11,508 bases of DNA from an uncultured Caryophanales bacterium (GCA_947303225.1 CAMYXG010000030.1:1-11508); one strand, 5' to 3'. Positions 1 to 7,097 are shown, counted from the first letter of the stretch. Program-made: numbers and translations. Notes: a model not told the origin generated them from the letters alone.

Positions 1-1
1 A

Positions 2-70
2 AAGAAAGGAATGGCTATTGTTAAATCTGAAGTATTAGAAGATACTATGGATAAAGTATTGCCAAATTAG
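2..70 (+). CDS. C-terminal end of an unidentified protein (partial)
   Basis: Reading frame 2 is open from the left edge to a TAG at 68-70 and encodes 22 residues ending in DKVLPN. Being in frame up to the edge, and stopping 11 bases before the next start codon, it looks like the tail of a gene that begins outside the window. The piece is too short to assign to a family. The close spacing suggests it may be co-transcribed with the acyltransferase gene that follows, since no terminator or promoter lies between them. Confidence 0.5.
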   Translation, partial: KKGMAIVKSEVLEDTMDKVLPN

Positions 71-81
71 GATAAATAATT

Positions 82-1158
82 ATGAGTAAAAGAAAGCATT
101 ATTTAGATAATATAAGGTGGATTACCTTATGTGTTGTAATTCTATATCATGTGTTTTATATATTTAATTCAAGTGGTGTAATATCAAATATAGGAGTAAA
201 AGGAATAAAAGAACTTGATGCTATATGTGTATTTACATATCCATGGATCATGTGTTTATTGTTTGTAGTATCAGGTATTTCAACAAAATATTCTTTAAAA
301 AATAAAAGTAACAAAGAATTTATTAAAGATAGAGCCAAAAGAATACTAGTTCCAAGTATTGTAGGTATATTTGCATATGGTTGGATAAGTGGATGGACAA
401 CAAATTATTATGGCGATATATTTGCAGGTAATGGAAATATGATTCCAGGTCCTATAAAATATTTAATATTTTCATTAATTGGAACTGGACCATTATGGTA
501 TGCTCATGTATTATTTATAGCATCATTATTAATTGTTTTAATCAGAAAAATTGATAAAAAACAAAGATTAGATAATCTATTTAACAAAATTAATTTACCA
601 ATATTATTCTTATTATTTTTAGTAGTATGGGGTTCTTCATTTATATTAAATACACCAGTTGTTACAGTATATAGATGGGGAATATATTTATTGATGTTTA
701 TACTAGGTTACTATGTATTTTCAAATGATAAGATTATTCAACAATTAGAAAGTATTGCAATACCATTAGGAATAACAACATTTATTTTTGGAATTGTATT
801 TACAATAATAAACTATGGAGCCAACTTTGGATCTAATGAATTTTTAACTAACATATTTACAAATATTTATATATGGTTAGTAATTTTATCAGCATTTGGT
901 ATTAGTAAAAAGTATTTAGATATAAAAAATAAATTCACTGACTATATGAATAAAAATAATTTTAGTTTTTATGTTTTACATTATACAATACAAATAGTTA
1001 TATCATTTATTTTAGTTGAATATATTAAGTTTGATAACTTCATATTTAATTATATAATCTTAATTTTAGGAACAATAATTATATTACCTTTAATGACTGA
1101 AATATTAAAAAGAATACCTATTGTTAATAGATTATTACTTGGTATAGTAAAAAAATAA
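82..1158 (+). CDS. Membrane acyltransferase, acyltransferase-3 (OatA/WecH-like) family
   Basis: This 358-residue polytopic membrane protein should transfer an acyl group, usually acetyl, to a surface glycan or other envelope substrate; the substrate cannot be read from the sequence. The N-terminus has the family hallmark YLDNIRWITL followed by YHVFYIF, with the probable catalytic His23 at the end of the first helix. An Arg/Pro motif follows (KDRAKRILVP, R87 and P91), then GPLWYAHVLF around 136-145 and FSFYVLHYTIQI near 294-305, all usual landmarks. About ten hydrophobic helices are visible. The length suits a protein with only the membrane domain, with no SGNH partner domain fused. A weak Shine-Dalgarno AGGA (69-72) overlaps the stop of the preceding gene and supports the ATG at 82. 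Family assignment is firm; the substrate is unknown. Confidence 0.88.
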   Translation: MSKRKHYLDNIRWITLCVVILYHVFYIFNSSGVISNIGVKGIKELDAICVFTYPWIMCLLFVVSGISTKYSLKNKSNKEFIKDRAKRILVPSIVGIFAYGWISGWTTNYYGDIFAGNGNMIPGPIKYLIFSLIGTGPLWYAHVLFIASLLIVLIRKIDKKQRLDNLFNKINLPILFLLFLVVWGSSFILNTPVVTVYRWGIYLLMFILGYYVFSNDKIIQQLESIAIPLGITTFIFGIVFTIINYGANFGSNEFLTNIFTNIYIWLVILSAFGISKKYLDIKNKFTDYMNKNNFSFYVLHYTIQIVISFILVEYIKFDNFIFNYIILILGTIIILPLMTEILKRIPIVNRLLLGIVKK

Positions 1159-1200
1159 AATAGTTTGGAAACTTTTGATTTTGCGAACAGCCATATGTCC

Positions 1201-1231
1201 TGATAATGTTGATATAATAATTGATAACGTT
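1201..1231 (+). repeat. Direct repeat pair flanking an extended -10 sequence
   Basis: TGATAATGTT (1201-1210) and TGATAACGTT (1222-1231) match at 9 of 10 positions and start exactly 21 bases apart, about two helical turns. Between them lies TGATATAAT (1210-1218), an extended -10 match. No good -35 is seen. This could be a regulated promoter for a short transcript ending at the terminator at 1257-1292, or chance in AT-rich DNA. Confidence 0.25.
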
Positions 1232-1256
1232 TTATTCAAACCCTAAAAATAGATAT

Positions 1257-1292
1257 AAAAAGCGGTAGATTTATACAAAATTTGCCGTTTTT
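1257..1292 (+). terminator. Rho-independent terminator after the acyltransferase gene
   Basis: An imperfect inverted repeat pairs 1257-1272 with 1278-1292, allowing one bulged G (1262) and two G-T pairs, around the loop ATACA. It contains a CGG/CCG core and ends in five T. It is the only good terminator between the acyltransferase gene and rbgA. Confidence 0.7.
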
Positions 1293-1302
1293 ATGTTATA
1301 AT
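1274..1302 (+). promoter_or_regulatory. Promoter of rbgA, overlapping the upstream terminator
   Basis: A perfect extended -10, TGTTATAAT (1294-1302), is preceded at a 17-base spacing by TACAAA (1274-1279), a weak -35 that lies in the loop and 3' arm of the terminator hairpin. Transcription would start near 1309, about 26 bases before the rbgA ATG. Confidence 0.65.
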
Positions 1303-1319
1303 TTGAGTGATTTATACGC

Positions 1320-1329
1320 AAGGAAGTGA
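1320..1329 (+). promoter_or_regulatory. Ribosome binding site that fixes the rbgA start
   Basis: AAGGAAGTGA (1320-1329) is complementary to the 3' end of 16S rRNA. An in-frame GTG at 1326 lies inside this site and so cannot be the start. The ATG at 1335 is correctly spaced. Confidence 0.75.
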
Positions 1330-1334
1330 TTCTT

Positions 1335-2192
1335 ATGAATGAAAACAATACGAATATCAATTGGTATCCAGGACATATGGCCAAAACAAAAAAACAAATT
1401 AAAGAACAATTAAATCTAATAGATATTGTGTATGAGGTAATCGATGCAAGAATGCCAATATCATCAAAAATAGAAGATATAGAAGAATGGATTACAAATA
1501 AACCAAAAATATTAGTTGTAACAAAAATGGACTTATGTGATAAAGAACAAACGAATAAGATCTTGAAAGAATATGAAAAAAATGGTTATATAGTAATACC
1601 AATAGACTTAATGAATGGAAGTGTTACTCCATTGATAAATGAAACAAAAGATATTATGAAAAAAATTAATCAAGGAAGAATAGAAAAAGGAATGAAAAAA
1701 AGATCTGCTAGGGTATTAATTGTAGGAGCACCAAACGTAGGAAAAAGTACTCTAATAAATCGACTAGTAGGAAGAAAGTCTGCTGGTGTAGGAAACACCC
1801 CTGGTTTTACAAAGTCATTATCCTGGATTCGTATCAATAAAGACATAGAATTACTAGATACCCCCGGAGTATTATGGCCAAAATTAAAAAATCAAGAGCA
1901 AGCACACATCTTGGCGGCCTTGTCTTCCATAAAAGAAGAAATACTAAATCTTGATGAAATAGCTTCTTTTATCTTAAAAAAAATATATACATTATATCCG
2001 GAAAAGTTACAAGAACGATATGGAATCGATAAATTAGATGACAACCTAATAGAAGCTTATGATCAAATTGGAAGAAAAAGAGGTGCCTTGTCAAAAGGTG
2101 GAATAACAGATTATGAAAAAGTATCGAATATCATCATTAGAGATTTAAAAAATGGTTATTTTGGAAAAATCACTTTTGATAGATTGAAATAA
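1335..2192 (+). CDS. rbgA: Ribosome biogenesis GTPase RbgA (YlqF)
   Basis: RbgA is a circularly permuted GTPase that acts at a late step of 50S subunit assembly in the cytoplasm. The 285-residue product matches the roughly 280 residues usual for the family. The GTP-binding motifs come in the permuted order G4-G1-G3: NWYPGHMAK at 8-16, IDARMP at 36-41, the G4 motif TKMD at 63-66, the P-loop GAPNVGKS at 131-138, the NTPGFT loop at 154-159, and DTPG at 175-178. The C-terminal helical domain with YGID and GRKRGALSKGG (246-256) is also typical. The ATG at 1335 is preferred to the GTG at 1326, which falls inside the ribosome binding site. It has its own promoter and is followed by a terminator. In Bacillus the gene lies just upstream of rnhB; here two membrane-protein genes separate them. 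Confidence 0.96.
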   Translation: MNENNTNINWYPGHMAKTKKQIKEQLNLIDIVYEVIDARMPISSKIEDIEEWITNKPKILVVTKMDLCDKEQTNKILKEYEKNGYIVIPIDLMNGSVTPLINETKDIMKKINQGRIEKGMKKRSARVLIVGAPNVGKSTLINRLVGRKSAGVGNTPGFTKSLSWIRINKDIELLDTPGVLWPKLKNQEQAHILAALSSIKEEILNLDEIASFILKKIYTLYPEKLQERYGIDKLDDNLIEAYDQIGRKRGALSKGGITDYEKVSNIIIRDLKNGYFGKITFDRLK

Positions 2193-2232
2193 AAAAAGAA
2201 ATTGCTTCTCTCATAGATAATTCCAAAATAAG

Positions 2233-2279
2233 CAGATTATTGTCAACAATCTGAAGAACGTAAATATACGTTTTTTTTT
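2233..2279 (+). terminator. Terminator after rbgA, preceded by a second hairpin
   Basis: AACGTA (2257-2262) pairs with TACGTT (2267-2272) around the loop AATA and runs into nine T (2271-2279). Just upstream, CAGATT (2233-2238) and AATCTG (2248-2253) form another hairpin. The terminator stem is short and AT-rich, but the T-tract is strong. Confidence 0.6.
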
Positions 2280-2280
2280 C

Positions 2281-2309
2281 TTGAATAAGAACATGTATAA
2301 TGCTATACT
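2281..2309 (+). promoter_or_regulatory. Promoter of the paralogous membrane-protein pair
   Basis: TTGAAT (2281-2286) is followed after 17 bases by TATACT (2304-2309), itself preceded by TG (2301-2302) as an extended -10. The -35 begins two bases after the T-tract of the rbgA terminator. Two more TATAAT hexamers (2296-2301, 2315-2320) lack a good -35. The expected start is near 2316, giving a leader of about 20 bases. Confidence 0.65.
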
Positions 2310-2336
2310 TAAACTATAATAAATGAGTGTAGAATA

Positions 2337-3143
2337 ATGGATAATAATTTAAATAATGTAAATATGTATAATAATGTTAATCAAATAGAGCAAAAAAATG
2401 AGCCAATCAACAACGAAAAAAAGAAATCAAGTAACAAAATAGAAATCATAATTATCATATTATTAATCATCATCATAGCAATATTAATTGGTATAATAGT
2501 ACGATTATCAATGAAGATAAATTCATTAAAACAGCAAATACCTGTTACAGTAACGGATGTTGAAAAACTAGATAAAATAGAAAAAGAAATTAATAAAAAA
2601 TATGTTGAAAAAGACTATGCTTTAACAGATGGATCAATTTTAATTGAAATTGAAAATAAAAGTAATTATGGAGCAAATGCTGATGTTAAAGTAGAATTAA
2701 TGGATGAAAAGAAAAATATTATAGATGTAATTGATGTTTATATTAGTGGAATTAATTCTAAAGAAAAAGGATATGGATTAGCAACTATGTGGGAAGCTAA
2801 TTATAGTTCATATAAAGTTACCACTAATATGCTTCCAGCAACTTCACTAAGATTTCACAATAAAGATGTTAGTATTATTTCAGAAAATGTTTCCGAGAAC
2901 TCATATATTGTACAATATAAGAATAAAGCATCTGAGAAATTAGATTCATTAGAAATTGGAGTCTTATTCTATGATAAGAAAAACAATATTATTGGATATT
3001 CTAGTAACATTGAAAGTAATATAGAAGCTGGTTCAACTTCTTCTATGAAAATAAGAATGCCAATCGATGAAGAATATGAAAATATCAAATATACTAAGGC
3101 AAAAACAATCATCATTGGAGCATATACCTATGGAGATTCATAG
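2337..3143 (+). CDS. Membrane-anchored protein with two FxLYD-like domains (first paralog)
   Basis: The function of this 268-residue protein is not recognised. An Asn-rich N-terminus (1-29) is followed by a basic KKKSSNK stretch, one strongly hydrophobic helix (about 35-57, mostly Ile/Leu), a short polar linker, and two similar beta-rich repeats (about 98-180 and 188-268). Each repeat has the FxLYD-type pattern of a paired strand with Asn followed by 'hydrophobic-x-D-x-x-x-x-I-I': IEIENKSN with VELMDEKKNIID, then VQYKNKAS with GVLFYDKKNNIIG. FxLYD domains are usually found in extracytoplasmic proteins of Bacillota. The basic residues before the helix suggest the N-terminus stays inside and the repeats face out. 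No strong Shine-Dalgarno precedes the ATG; GTAG at 2329-2332 is weak. It is transcribed with its paralog 17 bases downstream. Confidence 0.75.
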   Translation: MDNNLNNVNMYNNVNQIEQKNEPINNEKKKSSNKIEIIIIILLIIIIAILIGIIVRLSMKINSLKQQIPVTVTDVEKLDKIEKEINKKYVEKDYALTDGSILIEIENKSNYGANADVKVELMDEKKNIIDVIDVYISGINSKEKGYGLATMWEANYSSYKVTTNMLPATSLRFHNKDVSIISENVSENSYIVQYKNKASEKLDSLEIGVLFYDKKNNIIGYSSNIESNIEAGSTSSMKIRMPIDEEYENIKYTKAKTIIIGAYTYGDS

Positions 3144-3160
3144 TATTAGGGGTAAAAAGT

Positions 3161-4024
3161 ATGAATAATAATGTAAATGAATATAATAATACAAACCAAC
3201 CAAATATGAATAATCAAACACAAAATAATATCGTGAGTAATAATAACAATCAAATAATCCAACAGAATATAAATAATCAAACACAAAATATAAACACGAA
3301 TCATTCGAATAAAACAAGTGTTTCGCAAACAATAAAAAATAATAAAACAACCATCATTATGATAGGAGCAGTAGTAGGAGTTGTTATATTATTAATTATC
3401 ATAAGAGCAATCTTTGGAAAAACAACAAATAATAATTATAGTATAAATAACTACAAAAAAGAGGAACAAGAAATAAATAATAAATTTCAAGAAAAAGATT
3501 ATGTATTAGCTACTAACGATTTATTAATTGAAATTAAAAATAATGCATCCATTCCAGCAAACGCTACAATCAAAGTAGAATTTTATGATGAAAATAAATC
3601 ATTAATAGATGTAAAAGATACAGCTATTATAGGAATTAATATTCATTCAACAAGTTACGCAAAAGTTTCTCTACGTAACATAAAATATGATAGTTATAAA
3701 GTAACATCAAAACTATCTCCAGCAGCCAACAAGAATTTTTATAATGATGATATTAAGATTACTTCAACTACAAAAACAGATAATGATATCATTATTCAAT
3801 ATAAAAATACCAATGATAATAATTTAGATTCATTACAAATTGGAGTATTATTTTATGATGATAATCATAAAATAATAGCATATAATGACTATTTTGAAAC
3901 AAGCATATCTGCACAAGCAACATCATCTACCAAAGTATACATCCCATTTGATGAAAACTTTAAAAAGATTCAGTATTCAAAAGTAGAGGTCATTGTATTA
4001 AATGCTATAAAATACAATAATTAG
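3161..4024 (+). CDS. Membrane-anchored protein with Asn-rich tail and two FxLYD-like domains (second paralog)
   Basis: This 287-residue protein is a tandem duplicate of the preceding gene. The two share KDYxL, LIEI-N, IDVxD, YDSYKVT or YSSYKVT, IxQYKN, LDSL-IGVLFYD and TSSxK at matching positions. It differs mainly at the N-terminus, where residues 1-64 are very rich in Asn (25) and Gln (9) and carry an internal repeat of NNQTQN. A hydrophobic helix spans about 64-84, and two FxLYD-like repeats follow (about 120-200 and 208-287). The N-rich tail is predicted to be cytoplasmic and the repeats extracytoplasmic. A good Shine-Dalgarno, AGGGGT (3148-3153), supports the ATG at 3161. A strong terminator follows, so the two paralogs form a two-gene operon. 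Function unknown. Confidence 0.75.
   Translation: MNNNVNEYNNTNQPNMNNQTQNNIVSNNNNQIIQQNINNQTQNINTNHSNKTSVSQTIKNNKTTIIMIGAVVGVVILLIIIRAIFGKTTNNNYSINNYKKEEQEINNKFQEKDYVLATNDLLIEIKNNASIPANATIKVEFYDENKSLIDVKDTAIIGINIHSTSYAKVSLRNIKYDSYKVTSKLSPAANKNFYNDDIKITSTTKTDNDIIIQYKNTNDNNLDSLQIGVLFYDDNHKIIAYNDYFETSISAQATSSTKVYIPFDENFKKIQYSKVEVIVLNAIKYNN
3203..3290 (+). repeat. In-frame direct repeat in the Asn-rich coding region
   Basis: A 25-base segment at 3203-3227 recurs at 3266-3290 with a single mismatch (G3208 against A3271). The offset is 63 bases, exactly 21 codons, so both copies encode the same N-N-Q-T-Q-N core. This points to tail growth by local duplication or slippage. Confidence 0.8.
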
Positions 4025-4030
4025 AAAAAT

Positions 4031-4059
4031 AAAATACATTTGCTGTATTTTCTTTTTTT
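4031..4059 (+). terminator. Terminator after the paralogous pair
   Basis: AAAATACA (4031-4038) and TGTATTTT (4044-4051) form a perfect 8-base stem around the loop TTTGC. A C and then seven T (4053-4059) follow. The stem begins six bases after the stop codon. Confidence 0.8.
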
Positions 4060-4068
4060 CTCTATAAT
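4040..4068 (+). promoter_or_regulatory. Promoter of the rnhB-topA operon, nested in a terminator
   Basis: TTGCTG (4040-4045) and TATAAT (4063-4068) are 17 bases apart. The -35 lies in the loop and 3' arm of the preceding terminator. The predicted start, near 4075, leaves a leader of only about ten bases holding GGTGAT (4075-4080), a Shine-Dalgarno match close to the ATG at 4084. Confidence 0.6.
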
Positions 4069-4083
4069 AGGAGTGGTGATAAA

Positions 4084-5022
4084 ATGACAAAAAAAGAAAT
4101 ATTTGAAAAACTAGAAGAATTGAAACTAGATAAGGCAGAATATAGAATTGTGGGAGATGCTAGTATTGTTTGTCATGGATTATTAAAAGAAACAAATGAA
4201 ATTGAAATAGAAACAAATCATTCTTTTCAACAAGACGGATTTCTTTGCTCTTTAAAAAAAATAGAAGGAGAAAGTGATGAAATAAAAGGATATTTCTTTG
4301 AAACAATAAAAAATTGTCTGCTAAAGAAAAAAAATGCGAATAATATAAATGACAAGTCATTAATTAAAAAAATGGAATTATACCTAGATTGTCAAGATAC
4401 CTATCAGTATGAAAGAAAACTAAGGAAGCAAGGTATCACTTATATAGGAGGAGTAGATGAAGTGGGAAGGGGACCACTTGTTGGCCCTGTAGTAGCAGCT
4501 TGTTGCATATTACCTGAAAAATTTGATTTAGACGGTCTAACAGATAGTAAAAAATTAAGTGAAAAGAAAAGAGAGTATTATTTTGAAGAAATAAAAAAGC
4601 AAGCAATCAGTTATGGAATTGGAATTGTAGATGAAAAAAGAATAGATGAAATAAACATTTATGAAGCAACAAAAGAAGCTATGATACAAGCCATCAATAA
4701 TTGTAAGATAAAGCCAGAACATGTTTTAACAGATGCCATGAAATTAGATATTGATATTCCACTAACACCAATTGTTAAAGGAGATTTAAGAAGTATTACA
4801 ATTAGTGCAGCAAGTGTTTTAGCTAAAGTTACGAGAGATAGGATGCTACTAGAATTAGATCAAAAATATCCAATGTATGACTTTAAAAAAAATGTTGGAT
4901 ATCCTACGAAAAAACATTTAGAAGCAATTGAACAATATGGTATAATCCCAGAACATAGAAGAAGTTATGGACCAGTAAAAAATTATTTAGAAAAATATGC
5001 AGAGAATAAAAAAGAAGATTGA
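4084..5022 (+). CDS. rnhB: Ribonuclease HII with an unusual N-terminal domain
   Basis: RNase HII cuts the RNA strand of RNA-DNA hybrids and starts removal of single ribonucleotides misincorporated in DNA. The catalytic domain occupies about 117-305: YIGGVDEVGRGPLVGP at 120-134 (D125, E126), TDSKKLSEKKRE at 153-164, TDAMKL at 216-221 (D217), and SAASVLAKVTRDR at 241-253 (D252), giving the full DEDD active site. At 312 residues it is longer than Bacillus RNase HII (about 255). The linker QYERKLRKQG (108-117) matches the segment before the catalytic domain in Bacillus, but residues 1-100 look different. EYRIVGDASIVCHGLLKE, then TNEIEIE, resemble a nucleotidyltransferase-fold signature with the catalytic Asp residues changed. 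Its own promoter lies in the preceding terminator, and topA follows 47 bases downstream without a terminator. The RNase HII call is firm; the N-terminal domain is an inference. Confidence 0.95.
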   Translation: MTKKEIFEKLEELKLDKAEYRIVGDASIVCHGLLKETNEIEIETNHSFQQDGFLCSLKKIEGESDEIKGYFFETIKNCLLKKKNANNINDKSLIKKMELYLDCQDTYQYERKLRKQGITYIGGVDEVGRGPLVGPVVAACCILPEKFDLDGLTDSKKLSEKKREYYFEEIKKQAISYGIGIVDEKRIDEINIYEATKEAMIQAINNCKIKPEHVLTDAMKLDIDIPLTPIVKGDLRSITISAASVLAKVTRDRMLLELDQKYPMYDFKKNVGYPTKKHLEAIEQYGIIPEHRRSYGPVKNYLEKYAENKKED

Positions 5023-5054
5023 CAAAAAAAAGAAAGGCTAGTATAAGTATTGAG

Positions 5055-5060
5055 AGGAGG
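5055..5060 (+). promoter_or_regulatory. Ribosome binding site that fixes the topA start
   Basis: A perfect AGGAGG lies nine bases before the ATG at 5070. The frame is also open from a TTG at 5019 that overlaps the rnhB stop, but that start lacks this signal and would add 17 residues before the conserved MAKNLVIVESPSK. Confidence 0.85.
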
Positions 5061-5069
5061 ACGAAAAGT

Positions 5070-7097
5070 ATGGCAAAAAATTTAGTAATAGTGGAAAGTC
5101 CAAGTAAAAGTAAAACAATAGAAAAATATTTAGGAAAAGATTTTAAAGTTACATCATCAAAAGGACATATTCGTGATCTAGCAACTACTGGACAATTCGG
5201 TCTAGGAGTAGATATTGAAGATGGTTTTAAGCCTAACTACATTCCAATTAAAGGAAAAAGTAGTGTCATAAAGGAATTAAAAAAAGATGTAAAAGAGAGT
5301 GAAATGATTTATCTTGCAAGCGACCCAGACCGTGAAGGGGAGGCTATTGCTTGGCATCTAAAAGATGCTTTGAAAATTAAAGATAAGCAATATAAAAGAA
5401 TATTATTTAATGAAATAACACATGATAAAGTATTAGAAGCAATTGAACATCCTACTATAATAGATGATAATCTGGTGAAATCTCAAGAAACAAGAAGAAT
5501 ATTAGATCGTATTATAGGATTTCGTCTTAGTAAACTATTACAGAGAAAAATTGGAGCCAAAAGTGCTGGAAGAGTGCAAAGCGTTGCTTTAAAACTAATT
5601 GTAGATAGAGAAAGAGAAATTGAAGCATTTATTCCAGAAGAATATTGGAAAATAATTGCAATATTTCCAGAATATGAAGCAGAATTATTTAAATATAAAG
5701 AGGAAGAGATTGAGCTACATAATGAAGAAGAAGCGAATCATGTTCTTGATTCAATAGGAGAGGACTATACTGTTGAATCGATTGAAAAGAAAGAAAGAGC
5801 AAGAAAAAGCAAATTTCCATTTATTACATCAACACTTCAACAAGAAGCTTCAAATAAGCTAGGATTTTCAGCAAGAAAAACAATGAGTGTTGCTCAAAAA
5901 TTATATGAAGGAATTGATATTGGAACAGAAACAGTAGGTTTAATAACCTATATGAGAACAGATTCAATCCGTTTAAGTGATGATTTTACAAGACCAGCTA
6001 TGAAATACATAGAAGAAAAATATGGTAAAAAATACATTGGATATATAAAGAAAAGTAAAAAGACAGAAAATGTACAAGATGCTCATGAAGCAATTAGACC
6101 TACTAGTGTATTAAGAGAACCAACTAAGATTAAACAATATTTAAGTAGCGATGAATTTGAATTATATAGTTTAATTTATAAAAGAACTTTAGCGAGCTTA
6201 ATGAGTGATGCAACAGTTAATCAGACAACAATCATCTTTGATAACAATGATTACAAGTTTAAAACAACAGGAAGTATTTTAATCTTTGATGGTTATTTAA
6301 AAGTATATAAAGACTATGAATCAAACGATGACAAAATTCTACCTGAAATAGGAGACAATGAAGTTTGTAAAACAACCAATGTAGAATCCACTCAACACTT
6401 TACAAAACCACCAGCTCGATATACAGAAGCAAAACTAATCAAGGAAATGGAAGAATTAGGAATAGGAAGGCCATCAACTTATGCAACCATTATTGATACG
6501 ATTAAGTCAAGAGCATATGTTACATTGGAAGAAAAAAAATTCAAACCAACTACGATGGGATTTGAAACCACAGATAAACTACAAGAATTCTTTAGTGATT
6601 TAATTAATACAGACTATACAAGAGATATGGAAGATAATTTAGATGAAATAGCTGAAGGAAAATTGGTATGGAATGAAGTCCTTAAAAAATTCTATGATAT
6701 ATTCGAACCACGGGTAGAAGAAGCATTCACAGATATGGAGAAAAAAGCACCAGAAGAGACAGGTGAAACATGTCCAGAATGTGGAAATCCATTAGTGATT
6801 CGTAATGGAAAATATGGAGAATTTGTAGCATGTAGTAATTATCCAGAATGTAAATATATCAAAAAAGAAGAAGCACCAATTGTAGAAATTTGTGATTGTC
6901 CAAACTGTAAAGGAAAAATAGTAGAAAAGAAAAGTCGCAAAGGAAAAGTATTTTATGGATGTAATAACTATCCAAAATGTAAAACAGCATACTGGGATAA
7001 ACCAATTGGAAGCAAATGTCCAGAATGTGGCGAAATGTTAACAGAAAAAAATGGCAAAGTAAAATGCTCATCTTGTGAATATAAAGAAGAAAAGTAG
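5070..7097 (+). CDS. topA: DNA topoisomerase I (type IA)
   Basis: TopA relaxes negatively supercoiled DNA by breaking and rejoining one strand through a 5'-phosphotyrosine. The 675-residue product is close to Bacillus TopA (about 690). The N-terminal Toprim domain has VESPSK (E9) and the metal-binding DPDREGE (D85, D87, E89). The active-site tyrosine is Y294 in GLITYMRTDS. GRPSTYATII follows further on. The C-terminus carries three zinc-ribbon repeats starting at about C568, C610 and C650, each with paired Cys-x2-Cys-type motifs; the last is shorter. It is the second gene of an operon with rnhB. In Bacillus the DNA-processing gene dprA lies close upstream of topA; here it is absent. A terminator overlapping the stop codon ends the operon. 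Confidence 0.97.
   Translation: MAKNLVIVESPSKSKTIEKYLGKDFKVTSSKGHIRDLATTGQFGLGVDIEDGFKPNYIPIKGKSSVIKELKKDVKESEMIYLASDPDREGEAIAWHLKDALKIKDKQYKRILFNEITHDKVLEAIEHPTIIDDNLVKSQETRRILDRIIGFRLSKLLQRKIGAKSAGRVQSVALKLIVDREREIEAFIPEEYWKIIAIFPEYEAELFKYKEEEIELHNEEEANHVLDSIGEDYTVESIEKKERARKSKFPFITSTLQQEASNKLGFSARKTMSVAQKLYEGIDIGTETVGLITYMRTDSIRLSDDFTRPAMKYIEEKYGKKYIGYIKKSKKTENVQDAHEAIRPTSVLREPTKIKQYLSSDEFELYSLIYKRTLASLMSDATVNQTTIIFDNNDYKFKTTGSILIFDGYLKVYKDYESNDDKILPEIGDNEVCKTTNVESTQHFTKPPARYTEAKLIKEMEELGIGRPSTYATIIDTIKSRAYVTLEEKKFKPTTMGFETTDKLQEFFSDLINTDYTRDMEDNLDEIAEGKLVWNEVLKKFYDIFEPRVEEAFTDMEKKAPEETGETCPECGNPLVIRNGKYGEFVACSNYPECKYIKKEEAPIVEICDCPNCKGKIVEKKSRKGKVFYGCNNYPKCKTAYWDKPIGSKCPECGEMLTEKNGKVKCSSCEYKEEK

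Noticed and set aside
1326..1334. GTG start giving RbgA three extra residues
   Set aside because: The GTG lies inside the ribosome binding site AAGGAAGTGA; the ATG at 1335 is correctly spaced and gives the usual N-terminus.
2193..2279. Riboswitch or T-box leader upstream of the paralogous pair
   Set aside because: It lies before the mapped promoter of that pair, shows no recognisable aptamer or T-box motif, and is better explained as the 3' end of the rbgA transcript.
3138..3350. Minus-strand open frames rich in Tyr, Ile and His opposite the Asn-rich coding region
   Set aside because: These are antisense images of the AAT/AAC-rich codons of the plus-strand gene, with no ribosome binding site or promoter.
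4084..5022. Mycoplasma-type code with TGA as Trp
   Set aside because: Trp codons are TGG throughout, and TGA ends rnhB and the transglutaminase-like gene at family-typical or well-placed positions.
5019..5069. TTG start overlapping the rnhB stop, extending TopA by 17 residues
   Set aside because: A perfect AGGAGG precedes the ATG at 5070, and the conserved TopA N-terminus MAKNLVIVESPSK starts there.
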